Shown piece by piece: positions 33,802 through 46,367 of a DNA stretch of 64,000 bases. Every line of letters starts with the position of its first letter. The stretch's first letter is position 1. Under the pieces are notes generated by a model, which worked only from the letters and a program-made list of their open reading frames with translations, was not told the DNA's origin and ran no database searches. This stretch comes from Diphasiastrum complanatum. Lineage: Eukaryota > Streptophyta > Lycopodiopsida > Lycopodiales > Lycopodiaceae. Both the position numbers and the translations under genes were made by a program. Where the stretch lies: contig CM055106.1 in the NCBI GenBank assembly GCA_029204225.1, positions 39,087,827-39,151,826 on the forward strand, given 5' to 3'.

Positions 33802-34191
33802 TGTCAAATTCCAAGGCCTAGCTATGGAGTATCATAACAGCATAGTAAGCACACTATGAAAGCTTCAGAAAACCAGCTATGGAGTAGAACACAAAAGCAA
33901 GAGAGAGAGGACTTCAAAGCTCACACAACATGAATGAATATTCAAAGTGTAGTAGGGCGTGGAAACCCCTCCAAAGTTTGGGCTACATATAGCATGTTAT
34001 GTATAGAGGTGGTGTCTTGCTAATTCTAGCTCTAGAACCCACATGGGTCCTTAACCTACTTGATTTACTTGCCTAATTAGCACAAGTGGGGTGTACTATG
34101 TACATAAATGTTTTACCCCCATGTCTTATGCACAACTTACAAGTTACAAGTATACAAGCCTTAAGGGGCAAAATAGGCATTTATTTCAACA
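33802..34191 (-). repeat. 3' LTR of copia B
   Basis: 390 bp, TGTCAAATTCC...TTTCAACA on the plus strand. It is identical by eye to 44539-44928. Confidence 0.93.
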
Positions 34192-34791
34192 CCCCCCCTC
34201 AATGGCTATTTTGTTCATACCAACACCTAGCATGCTACGAAACTTTTCAAATTTTTCTCTACTAAGTGCCTTAGTAAAGATATCTGCTGCTTGTTCGTTG
34301 GTATCACAGTACTCGAGCTGAATTTCTCCGCTTTGTATCTTCTCTCGTAAGAAGTGTTGATCCACCTCAATATGCTTCGTACGAGCATGGTACACAGGAT
34401 TTTTGGCAAGCTGGATGCAACTCTGGCTGTCACACTGAAGAATAGTAGGACCATCCTGTGGAATCTGCACCTCCCCAAGAAGTCTCCTGAGCCATATTGC
34501 CTCGCAGGTAGCTTTTGCCGCTGCCCTGTACTCAGCCTCTGTCGATGATAAGGTAACTGTGGGCTGTTTCTTGCTACACCAAGGCCCCTGAACCAAGGTT
34601 AAAAGTGTAACCTGTGGTCGACTTTCGATCATCCCTATCACCTGCCCAATCCGAATCAGTAAAGCCTCCAAGCTGAAGCTTTCCGTCATTTGTGTACTCA
34701 ATCCCATAGCAGGTTGTCCCTTTGACATACCTCAAAACCCTCTTGGCTGCTTTCCAATGTGCTTCAGTTGGAGAAATCATGAACTGGCTTG
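34192..34791 (-). mobile_element. copia B: C-terminal Pol (RNase H)
   Basis: The RNase H landmarks are TEAHWKAAKRVLRYVKGT, FTDSDWAGDRDDRKSTTGY, KKQPTVTLSSTEAEYRAA, HARTKHIEVDQHFLRE and CDTNEQAADIFTKAL, ending in a stop near the PPT. It continues the Pol seen at 40612-43201, from which gypsy C separates it. Confidence 0.9.
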
Positions 34792-34796
34792 CTACA

Positions 34797-35154
34797 TGTA
34801 ATAGATCCTAACACCACAGTAGGGCAAACACTAACTGATCCACCCAACCTTGCCTACTCCCTGGTATAGAGTAAGCCCCTCCTAGCCCAGTGTGAGGACT
34901 GGTAGCATGCTACTGCCAAGTGTCGGCCACGTGGCACTGACGTGGCCGACTGCACGTCGGGACCCAACTGGGGGCCCTATCCTGCTGACAGGTTCCCTAG
35001 GCTGTGTTAGGCCCGCCATGGCTATAGACCGTGCTGGGGCACACTACTCACACTGTCTTGCCCTGTTGGTCATGTACGCTGGACACGACCCTGACTGTGG
35101 TATCTGACCTATCTGTGTTCTCTAGGGTTCGGCACTGGTTACGAGCTCGTAACT
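34797..35154 (-). repeat. 3' LTR of gypsy C
   Basis: 358 bp, beginning TGTAATAGATCC on the plus strand. It is paired with 40248-40605. Confidence 0.9.
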
Positions 35155-35165
35155 CTCCCTCCCCC

Positions 35166-38100
35166 TTAAGAACCGTCTTGGTCCTCTAAGACAAAGTCTG
35201 GAAAAATCTTGCGAAGGACGCTGCCTCTTTCCCAAGTGGCATTCTCAACAGGCTGATCATTCCACTTAACCAGATATTCTCGGTATAGAGTATGACGAGT
35301 CTGCGTCTCTCTACTATCAAGAATCTCCTCTGGTTCATGTGGAGGTTGTTGAGGATCCAATGGGAGAACTAGAACATTGTCCCCTACCAGATTGTCTGAT
35401 CTGGCTAAGGCTTTTCGTAACTGACTTACATGAAAGACTGGAAAAACCTTACTGCTGTGTGGGAGTTCTAGTTCATAGGTGACCTCGCCTAGTCTCCTAC
35501 TGATGGTAAAGGGACCACAATACCTTGGAGACAACTTAGCACACACTCCTAATTTGAGGGTTTTAGAGTCAACTGGGACTCTCAAGTAGACTTTCTCACC
35601 AGTGGAGAACTGCACATCCCGTCTGTGTGGATCTGCATAATGCCTGGCTCGATCCTGGGATTGTCTAATGCTACGCTTAGCATGTTCTATCATCTGGTTT
35701 AGGTCTTCTAAAAAGTTTCTGGCTGCTTCAACTTTTTCTTGTTTAAACCCTACAGCTGTGGGTGAGCGTGGCTGAAAACCGTACATCAGCATAAATGGGC
35801 TGTATCCCGTAGCTGAATGTTTGGTACAGTTGTAAGCAAACTCTCCATTTGAATCCTTGAGTCAACTGACCCTCAACCACTGGGGTTTGCTTGGGTAATA
35901 CAGGCTCAGAATCCTCAACGTCATCTGACGACGTATACTCGGACTCATCATCATCCTCAACGGAAGCTGCCGTATTCTTGAAAGAACTGGCACCAGCCCC
36001 GGGAACTGGTTCTGGAGTCTGTAATTGTCTGTTCTGGACTGAGTTCCAGATAATAGAGAAGAATGCATCATGCTGGCATTTCCCTCTCAAGGACTCGAGT
36101 AACTCATTACGAATCTGAGTAAAACTCAGCTCGTTTATCATAGGCATTCTGCTAAGGGCATCTGCTACTGTATTGAATTTTCCACGCCTATATCTGATAG
36201 ACATGTCAAACTCTTGCATCAACTCTGCCCAACGAGCTTTCCGACCTCTAAGCTCAGGTTGATTGCAAAGGTATCTGAGACTCTCATGGTCTGTCAGGAC
36301 CTCAAAGTTGGCACCATACAAATAATGCCTCCAAGTCTTAAGGGCATGGACTATAGAAAAGAGTTCCTTTTCATAGGCACTGTACCTAGTCTGAGCTGGC
36401 TCGAGTTTTTAACTCTCGAACGCAACTGGTCGTCCACCCTGAGTTAGCACAGCACCTACTGCAAAGTCGCTAGCATCTATTTCGACCACAAATGGCTGAT
36501 TGGGGTCGACGACTTTTAAAACTGGTGCTGTAGCTAAGGCTGTTTTGAGAGCATCAAAGCTCTCCTGTTGTGCGGACTCCCAAATGAACTCCTTTCCCTT
36601 CCCCTTAAGAAGATTTGTCATAGGAACTGCTATCTGAGCATATTCCTTGACAAATCGTCTGTAATATCCTGCCAAACCAAGAAAGATCTGAAGTTCCAAA
36701 ATATTTTGAGGTCTCAGCCAATTGAGTATGGCTTTAACCTTATTTGGGTCCATCTTGATCCCATCTGAAGAGATAATGTGACCCAAATATGCTACTTCTT
36801 CAACGAAGAATTCACACTTGGATTGTTTAGCATAAAGCTTATGCTTTCTGAGCAGTCGAAACACCTTTCTGAGGTGTTTTAGATGCTCCTTCCTCGTTTT
36901 GCTGTAGACGAGGATGTCATCTAAAAATACGACTACAAACTTACCCAAGTATGGTCTGAGGACACTGTTCATCAAGGTCATAAAGGTAGCTGGAGCATTT
37001 GTGAGCCCAAATGGCATCACCTTAAACTCATAATGACCGTGACGAGTCCTAAAAGCTGTTTTTGAGACATCTTCCGATTTTATACGAACTTGATGATATC
37101 CCGATCTGAGGTCTATTTTGCTGAAAAACTTAGCCCCGTCGAGTTGATCAAACAACTCGTCTGCCCGAGGCATAGGGTATTTATTCTTAATTGTGACTTT
37201 ATTGAGGGCTCTGTAATCTACGCAAAGACGCATAGACCCCTCCTTCTTTTTCACCAATAGGACTGGTGAGGCCCATGGTGAACTACTGGTCTGAATTTGG
37301 CCTTTCCCAAGATAGTCTGTTAACTGCCTAGTTATTTCTTCATCCTCTGTTCGGCTGACCCGATACGGAGGTTTAGAAACAGGTGTTGTACCTGGTACTA
37401 GGTTTATTACATGATCTACCTCTCTGCTAGGTGGTAAACCATGTGGCAAATCTTCAGGAAAAACATCTTTAAATTTAGACAATAAAGTTTCTAATTTACT
37501 GATTTTTTGCTGAATAGAACTGGAAATAGAAACTTCAGGAATAAACTGAAAGTCACATAAGAATACCTGATGGTCTTCGTCTCCGATTAGCTGACAGAGT
37601 TCTGAACTGCAGACCATAGGGCTGTTGGGAACATCATGCTCCCCATGCAACTGGATCTCTCGGCCTTTATGCTGAAAGCTGAGGGTGTTCTCCTGATAGT
37701 TTCTGTGGAGGGAAGGTCCTAAACTGTAGAGCCAATCTCTCCCGAGAACAATGTCTGTTCGATCCAGGTGCATTATCTGAAAGTTTATTTGATCTTGGTA
37801 CCCCTGAATACCAAGATTTAACTTACTTACCATAGTTTCCCATATTTTTTTATCTTCACCCTTAGCTAATGAAACTATGTACCTATGCTGACTAGGTACT
37901 TCTGGTAGTTTAAGCTTTTTAACCAGGGTGTGGTTGATGAAATTATGGGTTGCCCCATCATCAACCATGACTCTTACTGACTGGTTACCAACTTTCCCAT
38001 GCATACGTACTAGGTCATGCGGCCCAAAGCTGAAGGGTCTCGCTAGCATTGCAGAGGTCAGCTGGCAACAGTGTTCATGATCTTCATGATACACTTTGAT

Positions 38101-39270
38101 CTCGGAAGCTGCCGAGTCACTGGGGAAACATACAGTCTGAACAAGATGAACTTGTTTTTTATCTTTCTTATCTTTTTTAGTGAAAGGCCCCTTGGGACAC
38201 TGTCTGACTGTGTGTCCCTTGCCCATACACACAAAGCACAAACGTTCTTGTTTGGCTTTCTCAAAATCATCTGGTTTTAAGGGCTGTATGAGTGAAGGGC
38301 GTTTCTGAGGAGCTTCACTTTTAAATTTGTCTTCTTTCTTTCTTTTTAAAATTTTCTTTTTAAATTGAAAGTCTTTCTGAGAAGGCTGCTCAGAAAGTGG
38401 CTGTTGTCTCGCCCTCTTCCTACCCACTGAATCATCATAGATTTGAGCATATCTGAGAGCTTGCTCAAGGGTAGTAGGCGAGTTTCTCTGGACCTCTACT
38501 TTATATTCATCTTTGAGGCCACGGACAAATCCCCTGATTTTCTGATAGTCATCCATATTTTTAATCTTTAAAATTGCTTCTCGATACTGCGAGATATATT
38601 GGATGAGGGATTTATCCATTACTGTTCTTTCCCAGGCTTCCCAAGCTCTATCCAGTTCATTTTCTGGTAGAAATTCTCTTAGGAAAGCTTCTTCAAAAGC
38701 TTTCCATGACCGAGGAGTCTACCCAGTCTCCTAGAGATTTAACCACCACTTATAGGCCATCGGCCCTAAGGAAAGACTGGCCTCAATTGCTTGCAAATGG
38801 TCAGGGGTCTGTTTAAGAGCATGAATGTTCTTCCATTTGCTGAGGAAGGTTTGTAGAATATCTGCATTTCTATCCTTCTCTTCCCCATTAAAAGTAGGAG
38901 GCTTTAAATCTTTAAAAACACTGGGGTGAGATCGTAAAGTCTCACCCGAAACTGATGGAAGTGGAGAAGGGGATAACTGAGAAGTGGAGCGAAGGCTTCC
39001 TTTCGCGGAACTCAAAATCAAGTTTTTGAGTTCAGCGAACGAGTCGTCCACACTGGACTTGAAATTGGCTAATGCCAACTTCAGATCATCCACTTCTGTT
39101 ACCAATTGGAGGAACTGCTCCTTGGTAACTAGTTCGTCGAGTTCTTCGGCGAACTATTCCTGTTCTTCTACTTCCATGGGTTCCTTCCCTTTTCTGTAAG
39201 CCAAGGCTTCTGTTTCAAGTTCGTCGAAGCCTCTCTCCTGGGGTTGATCAGGTCCCTGAGGAGTGGTCAT
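35166..39270 (-). mobile_element. gypsy C gag-pol region
   Basis: From 39270: Gag starts MTTPQGPDQPQERGF, with a coiled-coil-like acidic stretch and the Gag core (MAYKWWLNL). The knuckle [14 protein letters not shown] lies at about 38250-38210 and the protease [11 protein letters not shown] near 37960. RT lies at about 37300-36850 ([20 protein letters not shown], then [13 protein letters not shown]). RNase H has [13 protein letters not shown] and, further on, RRGKFNTVADALSRM. The integrase end and chromodomain lie at about 35300-35170 (YREYLVKWNDQPVENATWE). The chromodomain is thought to guide chromovirus integration to particular chromatin. Part of a broken element. Confidence 0.85.
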
Positions 39271-40247
39271 TTTCGGAACTGAAAGAGAGGTACCTTAACT
39301 TCTGATGAAAAAAAGTCAAAAGACTAATTTACAACTATACAAGGTAAAGGAAAGATGACTTAGCTGTTTCTGAGGACTGTACTTCCAAAGAAATTACGAA
39401 GAAGAACCCTCTCAGCTCTTTTACCCACGATTTCAGACCTGCTGTCCCGGAAAATCCCAGCTTGAAGCTTCAAAATGGCGTCCAAATTTCCGGTTCCTTG
39501 AGTATAGTAGCTCGCTGATCTGATTGCTTCTGAAATGGTTTCTAAAAATCAGATTTGAAGCCAAGATTCACTTCTGAATTCTGAAAATTTCAGAACACTG
39601 TACTCGCTGTCTGGCTGAGGTCCAATTTCTTAGAAAACTTTGGTTTGAAGCCCCAAAAATGCAAATACTTTGGTACTCCTCTACCCTCGCTGACTGGACA
39701 GCTATTTGATGGCTCCAAAAACTTCTGATTTAAGGCTCAAAGCCCACTTGCTTCTCTGATTTAGCTTCAGATAGTAGGTCGCTGATCTGAGGGCTTTGGT
39801 AGGTGTCCAACTTCAGATGTCTGAGCTTCAATTTGAAGGATGAAGTCTACAATCAGCTCGCGATGGTCTTCTCAGACCCTGCCTACCTTCCTCTGTCCAA
39901 AACCCGCTCAACAGTTTCAGTTTGGCACTTGAAAATCGAGATTTAAGCACTCTTCTGACAGCGCTGGTTCTGGCCCAGACTTCTGATTTCTATTTCCTCT
40001 AAAATCTGAGAATTACCCTCTGAAAACGAAGGATAACTAGCTGTTTTCTACAGCGATGGATCTGTTTCAGAAATCTAGCTCATACTCCCACTAAAAGGAA
40101 GATGATTTAATGGAGACTTTCACAGTAGAAAGCTACTCCTCCAGCGCTGGATCTGTCTCTCCTATTTTCCAAAGTTTTTAAGAGATTCTGAGCACCTTCT
40201 CCCTGCTGCTACTTAGCTCCCTAGGATGGAGATGGCTCTGATACCAG

Positions 40248-40605
40248 TGTAATAGATCCTAACACCACAGTAGGGCAAACACTAACTGATCCACCCAACC
40301 TTGCCTACTCCCTGATATAGAGTAAGCCCCTCCTAGCCCAGTGTGAGGACTGGTAGCATGCAACTGCCAAGTGTCGGCCATGTGGCACTGACGTGGCCGA
40401 CTGCACGTCGGGACCCAACTGGGGGCCCTATCCTGCTGACAGGGTCCCTAGGCTGTGTTAGGCCCGCCATGGCTATGGACCGTGTTGGGGCACACTACTC
40501 ACACTGTCTTGCCCTGTTGGTCATGTACGCTGGACACGACCCTGACTGTGGTATCTGACCTATCTGTGTTCTCTAGGGTTCGGCACTGGTTACGAGCTCG
40601 TAACA
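40248..40605 (-). repeat. 5' LTR of gypsy C
   Basis: 358 bp. It is followed on its left by a one-base spacer and the primer site TGGTATCAGAGC (minus strand). Confidence 0.9.
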
Positions 40606-40611
40606 CTACAC

Positions 40612-43201
40612 CAACTGCATAGGAAATGTCTGGTCTCGTAGTGGTGAGATAAATCAGGCTACCCACAAGTTGCCTATAAAGAGTCTCGTCCACAAAAGGA
40701 GTGCCATCATCTCTGGATGGCTTATTGCTGGTATCAATGGGCGTGGAAACGGGTTTGCAATCCTGCATGTTGAACCTGTTCAAAACTTCACATGCATAGT
40801 TGGCTTGGGAAATAAACACACAGTTTTCCTTTTTCCAAACCTCCAAACCAAGACAATAGTGGATTAAGCCCAAATCCTTCATCTCGAACTCATTTGATAA
40901 ATGAGCCTTCACCTTTTCAATAAGCTGCCCATTGTTACCCGTGATGACCAAGTCATCCACATAAAGAACTATCAAAACAATGTTCGCATCTTCCTCCTTC
41001 ACGAACAGGTTGCAATCCGACTGACTCTTTATGAATTGCTCCTTGGCAAAATAGTCGTCAATACGACTATACCAGGCCCTGGGTGCCTGCTTCAAACCAT
41101 ATAAGGCCTTCTTAAGCCTGCATACCATACTTTCCTTGCCCTTAGCCTCAAAACCTTGTGGCTGTTCCATGTAGACTTCTTCAGCCAACTGTCCATTAAG
41201 AAAAGCACTCTTCACGTCCATTTGATGGACCTCCCAACCAAAAAATGCAGCCAATGCTAAAACCAACCTGATAGACGTCATCTTAGCTACCGGTGCAAAC
41301 ATCTCATCATAGTCCAAGCCCTCCTTCTGTGCATAGCCTTTAGCAACCAGCCTTGCCTTATGCTTTTCGATGCTCCCATCAAATTTGTATTTGGTCCTGT
41401 AGACCCACTTACAGCCAATAGGACGCTTCCCTTTTGGTAACTTCACCAAATCCCATGTATCATTCTTGAGAATGGAGTCGTACTCCTCTTGCATAGCATG
41501 TTGCCATACCTTCTCATCTGCTGCCTCAACGAATGTATGTGGATCTTGTGAATCCAAAATAGTAGTCATAAGTGCATAGTTTGTCTCCTGGTGTTCATGC
41601 TGCTGGGCTTGCCTTTGAGACCTCCTAGCCCCTGGATTGCTGCTCTCTCCCTCATCCAATATCAAACCATCCTGCACAGTTTGCCAATACCACTTGGGAA
41701 ACTTCTTCCTTGCAGTTGGTGATGAAGACGGTGAATAGGACTCAACAGATTTGCCCCTTTCCTTCCGCTTCCTAGCCTCCTCGGATTCTTCCTCTTGATC
41801 ACTCATATGATCATCCTGAGGCTCCCCAATACATGGATGTGGGTCATCAAGTATTGGCACAAATTCACTTGTACCATCCTCCATCTCAAGTTCCTCTATA
41901 GGAGGCATTTGATCTTCTTCAAAGATCACATCTCGACTTATGATCCTTTTCTTGCTAGTAAGATCGTAAAGTCTGTAAGCTTTGCTTTCTTCACTGTATC
42001 CCAAGAAAATACTCTTTGCTGATTTTGCATCCAGCTTCTTCCTGTTATCCTTGGGAATATGGGCATAGGCTGTACAACCAAACACTCGCAAAGCGCCTAC
42101 CTTGGGCTTAATACCGCTAAATGCCTCTTCTGGAGTCTTGCCTTCCACAGCTTTTGTTGGACTTCTATTCAACAGAAACACTGCTGTGTGCATTGCCTCG
42201 CCCCAAAAAGAGTTGGGCAACCCCTTTGCCTTGAGCATGCACCTTGCACACTCCACAATAGTTCGGTTCTTTCTCTCTGCTACACCGTTTTGCTGAGGGG
42301 TATGAGGAGCTGTAAGCTGCCTTTTGATCCCATTGGCCTTGCAGAATTCCACAAATTCTGTCTTAATGAACTCTCCACCACCGTCTGACCTGAGCATCTT
42401 TATCTTCTTTCCTGAATGTTCTTCTACCAAAGCTTTGAAATGCAGGAAGTACTTGAATGCTTCAGATTTTAACTTCAAGAAATAAATCCAAATCTTGCGT
42501 GAGAAGTCATCAATAAAGGTCATAAAGTAATATGCCCCCCCTGCAGATTTTGTTTGGGTTGGCCCCCACAAATCTGAATGTATCAAGTCAAGTATGCCTG
42601 CTGCCCTGGTGGTGCTTTCCTTGGGAAACTTATGTCTTTGTTGTTTTCCCATAGCGCAAGCCTCGCAAACTGAAGAGCTTGGCTTAACAACTGGAAGCCC
42701 CTCCACCATATGATGTTGGTTCAACACCTGCATGCTTTGGTAGCCAAGATGTCCATACCTCTCATGCCACAACCTATCCACATCCCCTCCTTTTGCTGTA
42801 TAAGCATGCTGACTGGGGATAGAAGTGTATAACCTGTATAGATTATCTTCCTGCAATCCTTTGGCCACAACCTTCATATTATCACTCAAGTCCAACACAA
42901 GACAAGAAGTAGCATCAAATTCTACTTTCATATTTTGTTGAGTGATAGCTCCTACTGAAAGAAGATTTTTAGCAAGTCCTGGTACATATAAGACATTCTT
43001 AATGACTTTGACTTCTCCTGATGGAAGCTTTACAGGTATTGTGCCCTTTCCCTTGACCTTGTGTGTTGAGTTGTCACCTAGGCACACCTCTTGTCCATCA
43101 CTAATCCCCACAAAGGTATCAAACCAATCCCTATGAGGGGTCATGTGCTTTGAAGCACCTGAGTCAATGTACCAACCACCTGTTGTAGCTTGTGAAGCCA
43201 A
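40612..43201 (-). mobile_element. copia B Pol: protease, GAG-pre-integrase, integrase, RT
   Basis: Read on the minus strand from 43201, the protease motif WYIDSGASKHMTP lies near 43170. The GAG-pre-integrase has LWHERYGHLGYQSM and CEACAMGKQQRHKFP. Integrase shows DLIHSDLWGP, then FIDDFSRKIWIYFLK, and TAPHTPQQNGVAERKNRTIV with the catalytic Glu. RT spans DTWDLVKLPKGKRPIGCKWV to IVLYVDDLVITGNN (the YVDD active site) and ends near the gypsy C insertion. This is Ty1/copia order, with integrase before RT. The frame is long and shows little decay. Confidence 0.9.
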
Positions 43202-43227
43202 TGCAACAGAGAATAACTCAGCTTGCC

Positions 43228-44163
43228 TTATGTCACTCTGCTCCTCTCTTGCAACACTCTCAACAACATTTCCTCCTTGCTTCTTTGTGCCCTTCTTTTG
43301 GTCTGCAAGCTTCTTCCTGCACTCAAAAGCAAAGTGTCCATATTTACCACAGTAATTGCAATTCCCCTTCCTTCGAGGTGTGAGGGTTGTGCTTCTGACA
43401 TCTGCAAGTTCTCCATTCCTTGCTCAAGTGTTTGTGGTGTTCCTTTGTTCTTGCCTTTACCTTTTTTCTTATCCTTAGCTGGATTTTGCTTCTTCTTAGA
43501 AGCAAAGGCATGCTCCTGGAAATCTTCCCTCTTGGAGAGATTAACTCTCCTCATCTCCTCCTGTAACAAGAGACCATAGACTTCTTCATAGGTAGGGATC
43601 TTCTCTCTCACTGATATCATCATCACAAAGTTCTGATAAGCATATGACAAGCTATTCAGAACTATTGGCACCAAGTCTTTGTCAGCAATAGACTCTCCAA
43701 GTACAGAAAGCTGATATCTAATATCCTGAATCTTAGTAAGATGATCAGTAACTGTCTCCCCTGTCTCCATTCTGAGAGTATACAGCTTGTTCTTCAAGTA
43801 GAGAAACCTGGTTGTACTTGCTGTCTCATACAATGCACAAAGAATGAGACATGCATCCACAGGCCCTTTGGCTGACCTGATTAGAGGAATCACATTATCC
43901 CTCATTGACATGTTGATGATTTTGTGTGCCTTTTCCCCTCTCTTGATATAGTCCTTAAGTTCAAGTTCAGATGTTGGAACAGGCTCCTCACCTGTCACAA
44001 GCTTCCAACATTCTTTGTCTTCAAGAATGTTCTTGATCTTGAATTTCCATATGCTAAAGTTAGTGCCATCAAGCCGGCTGGCTTCACTCAGCATGCTCTC
44101 TGCAAGACAAGACATAGCTGGATAGAAATAAAACACAAAAGGCAAACTGGGGCTTTCACCCAA
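43228..44163 (-). mobile_element. copia B Gag
   Basis: A UBN2-type Gag with SRLDGTNFSIWKFKIKNILE, then KIINMSMRDNVIPLI, YETASTTRFLYLKNKL and ETVTDHLTKIQDIRYQL. It is followed by a Lys-rich stretch and a CCHC knuckle (CNYCGKYGHFAFEC) near 43360-43320. Gag forms the particle that packages element RNA. Confidence 0.85.
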
Positions 44164-44526
44164 CTAGGGTATGCAGCCACTTGCTCAATAACCCCCAGCT
44201 TCTGGATTTGAAACTATCCCCCTGTATGGCTGTCCTAGCCCTTGTCCAAGATCCACTCAGAACTTTCACTGAAGTCCCCACTGTAGAAAGCGCCCTCCTA
44301 CAGTCCTGGCTGTCCAAAAAGACTCAAAAAATCTTGTCTCAAATTAGAAACTTGTTGGCTCCCTGTACTCCCCTTGCCAACAGTACTCCAACCATGCAGA
44401 TAGCACAGAGATCAGATGCCCCTACAAAAAGTGCTCCCTCCTCAAAGGTAAGCTGCTCTCCAGGAATGGCAGGAATCTGATCAAAAACAGGTCCAAGCTT
44501 TCACCACACCACAGGCAACATAACCT

Positions 44527-44538
44527 GCTCTGATACCA
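44527..44538 (-). other. Primer-binding site of copia B, initiator tRNA-Met type
   Basis: The minus strand reads TGGTATCAGAGC, directly adjoining the LTR end at 44539. Confidence 0.92.
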
Positions 44539-44928
44539 TGTCAAATTCCAAGGCCTAGCTATGGAGTATCATAACAGCATAGTAAGCACACTATGAAAGC
44601 TTCAGAAAACCAGCTATGGAGTAGAACACAAAAGCAAGAGAGAGAGGACTTCAAAGCTCACACAACATGAATGAATATTCAAAGTGTAGTAGGGCGTGGA
44701 AACCCCTCCAAAGTTTGGGCTACATATAGCATGTTATGTATAGAGGTGGTGTCTTGCTAATTCTAGCTCTAGAACCCACATGGGTCCTTAACCTACTTGA
44801 TTTACTTGCCTAATTAGCACAAGTGGGGTGTACTATGTACATAAATGTTTTACCCCCATGTCTTATGCACAACTTACAAGTTACAAGTATACAAGCCTTA
44901 AGGGGCAAAATAGGCATTTATTTCAACA
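44539..44928 (-). repeat. 5' LTR of copia B
   Basis: 390 bp. It is identical by eye to the 3' copy and is followed by the CCATA duplication. Confidence 0.93.
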
Positions 44929-44932
44929 CCAT

Positions 44933-45469
44933 AAACACATAAACTCCTCGAATTGTTGTTGGCGGAGGCAATTCCACAATAACTTTGATCTTAGAATAAT
45001 CGGTGGCAATACCATGTCTTGATATCACATGTCCAAGCACAACTCCGTGCGAAACCCATATCTGGCATTTTTCTGGATTTAGCGAAATCTGATATTTGCG
45101 ACATCTTTCAAATACTATCTCCAATCGATCCAGGTGGTCTGTATCTGTACTATGAACTCCCAAGTCGTCCAAGTAAATTTCAAGGAATTTCTGCAGATAA
45201 TCTTTAAAAGCAAATTGCATTACTCTTTGGAATGAACTTGGTGCATTACAGAGTCCAAACGGCATTACTTTGTAAGCATAGGTGCCCCATTCTGTTGCAA
45301 AAGCTGTTTTGTGGCGATCGGCAGGTGCAATCTTAACCTGGTTGTAACCACTAAATCCATCCAGGAAACTATAAGCTTCCGCTCCAGCAAGGCGATCCAA
45401 AATGCTTTCAGTAAAAGGTAACGGAAAGTGATCCTTCCGTGTCACTTTATTCAATGCTTTGAGATTCAC
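44933..45469 (-). mobile_element. gypsy A: reverse transcriptase
   Basis: The RT motifs are ALNKVTRKDHFPLPFTESIL, AYSFLDGFSGYNQVKIA, AYKVMPFGLCNAPSSFQRVM and LEIYLDDLGVHS. The YLDD active site and MPFGLCNAPxxFQ box are typical of Tat/Athila-type RT. Copia B follows at its end. Part of a broken element. Confidence 0.85.
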
Positions 45470-45800
45470 ACAGATTCACAATTTCCCATTTTTCTTAGGA
45501 ACAATGACAATCGGTGAAATCCATTATGTATGCTCGATCTCATAAATGAAATTGGCGTCAAGCAATCTCTGGTTCCGGTTCAGTCATCTTGAAAGGTTCT
45601 TCGTGATGATGTAATTGATCATTCATATCCGTACGTAAATTTCTTGGAGGCTGCAATGGTGAAGACCGAACTTCAGCTGTTACTTTAGCAGCTTCAAGTT
45701 CCTCTTTTTCTTGCAGATGTTTAATCCAGTCTCATATCCTGATATCTTCATTTTTCTGCATTAAGATTTGGATAGACTCCCGATGCTGTTGGTGTTTCGT

Positions 45801-46115
45801 TCAATGGAATAGAATCAACATGTACTGGATCCAAATAAGGGCTCGTTTAACAACCTCCCACTCTGTACGCTCAGTTTCATCTTGGTTATAGTACCAATCA
45901 TGTGCTGCGCCTGTTAAGGCCATAGGAAACAGCTTAAGTTTATCTTGAGGATAAATCTCACCATAGACCTCACAGGATTCACCATAGATCTGAAGAAATC
46001 TAACTGGATCTGTTAATCCATTATATTTGGGTAGATCCAATTGGGGTGCTCTTCTAACAATAATTGGATTGACCTCCTGTGGAGCACCTCCAGGAGCAGC
46101 TCCAGGGGCAGCCAT
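45801..46115 (-). mobile_element. gypsy A Gag, N-terminal part
   Basis: It starts MAAPGAAPGGAPQEVNPIIV, followed by YNGLTDPVRFLQIYGESCEV and LFPMALTGAAHDWYYNQDE, the retrotransposon-gag fold with its conserved Trp. The region between this and RT (45470-45800) is recognisable only in part. Confidence 0.75.
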
Positions 46116-46367
46116 CTTTACAAATTTAGATCAAATAGATAATGAGATTGGATCTAGATTTTTCAAAAATACTATCTCAGATTAGATCTGCTAGATCTAT
46201 TCCACTTTTCAAGAATCTGATTCTATACGATGAAAAACTTTCCGAAATTCGATCAATCGATACTTCTAAAAAATGATAAATCTCACAGAATCCAATTCAA
46301 AATATATCAGATTTGATCCAAATTTTGACAGAGACTTGATCTGAAAAATCAGAAACTAAAAATAGGA

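Larger units (their letters stand above)
34797..40605 (-). mobile_element. Chromodomain Ty3/gypsy element C, inserted in copia B
   Basis: 358-bp LTRs lie at 34797-35154 and 40248-40605. CTACA duplications flank it (34792-34796 and 40606-40610). An initiator-tRNA-Met primer site lies at 40235-40246. On the minus strand come gag (from 39270), CCHC knuckle, protease, RT, RNase H and the integrase end with chromodomain. The short LTRs suggest the Reina-like chromoviruses, but lineage is not settled. LTRs differ at seven positions (about 2 percent), roughly 1 My at 1e-8 per site per year. Broken, about four or five breaks. It is the same family as element E, in opposite orientation. Confidence 0.88.
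33802..44928 (-). mobile_element. Ty1/copia element B, very young LTRs, inserted in gypsy A
   Basis: Two 390-bp LTRs (33802-34191 and 44539-44928) are identical by eye. The element is flanked by perfect 5-bp duplications CCATA (33797-33801 and 44929-44933). An initiator-tRNA-Met primer site adjoins the right LTR (44527-44538), and a polypurine tract (minus strand GAGGGGGGG) adjoins the left. Gag, protease, integrase, RT and RNase H follow on the minus strand. Gypsy C is inserted in the RT/RNase H region at CTACA. Apart from that insertion it looks nearly whole, with about one or two breaks. LTR identity alone would mean a very recent insertion. Confidence 0.9.

Noticed and set aside
34892-35107. 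71-codon frames repeated at 34892, 40343, 50904 and 55635
   Set aside because: They lie inside the four 358-bp LTR copies of elements C and E and are shadows of repeat identity.
44527-44538. Matches to tRNA ends as tRNA genes
   Set aside because: These are 12-base primer sites beside LTRs; no tRNA cloverleaf or A/B boxes were seen in the window.
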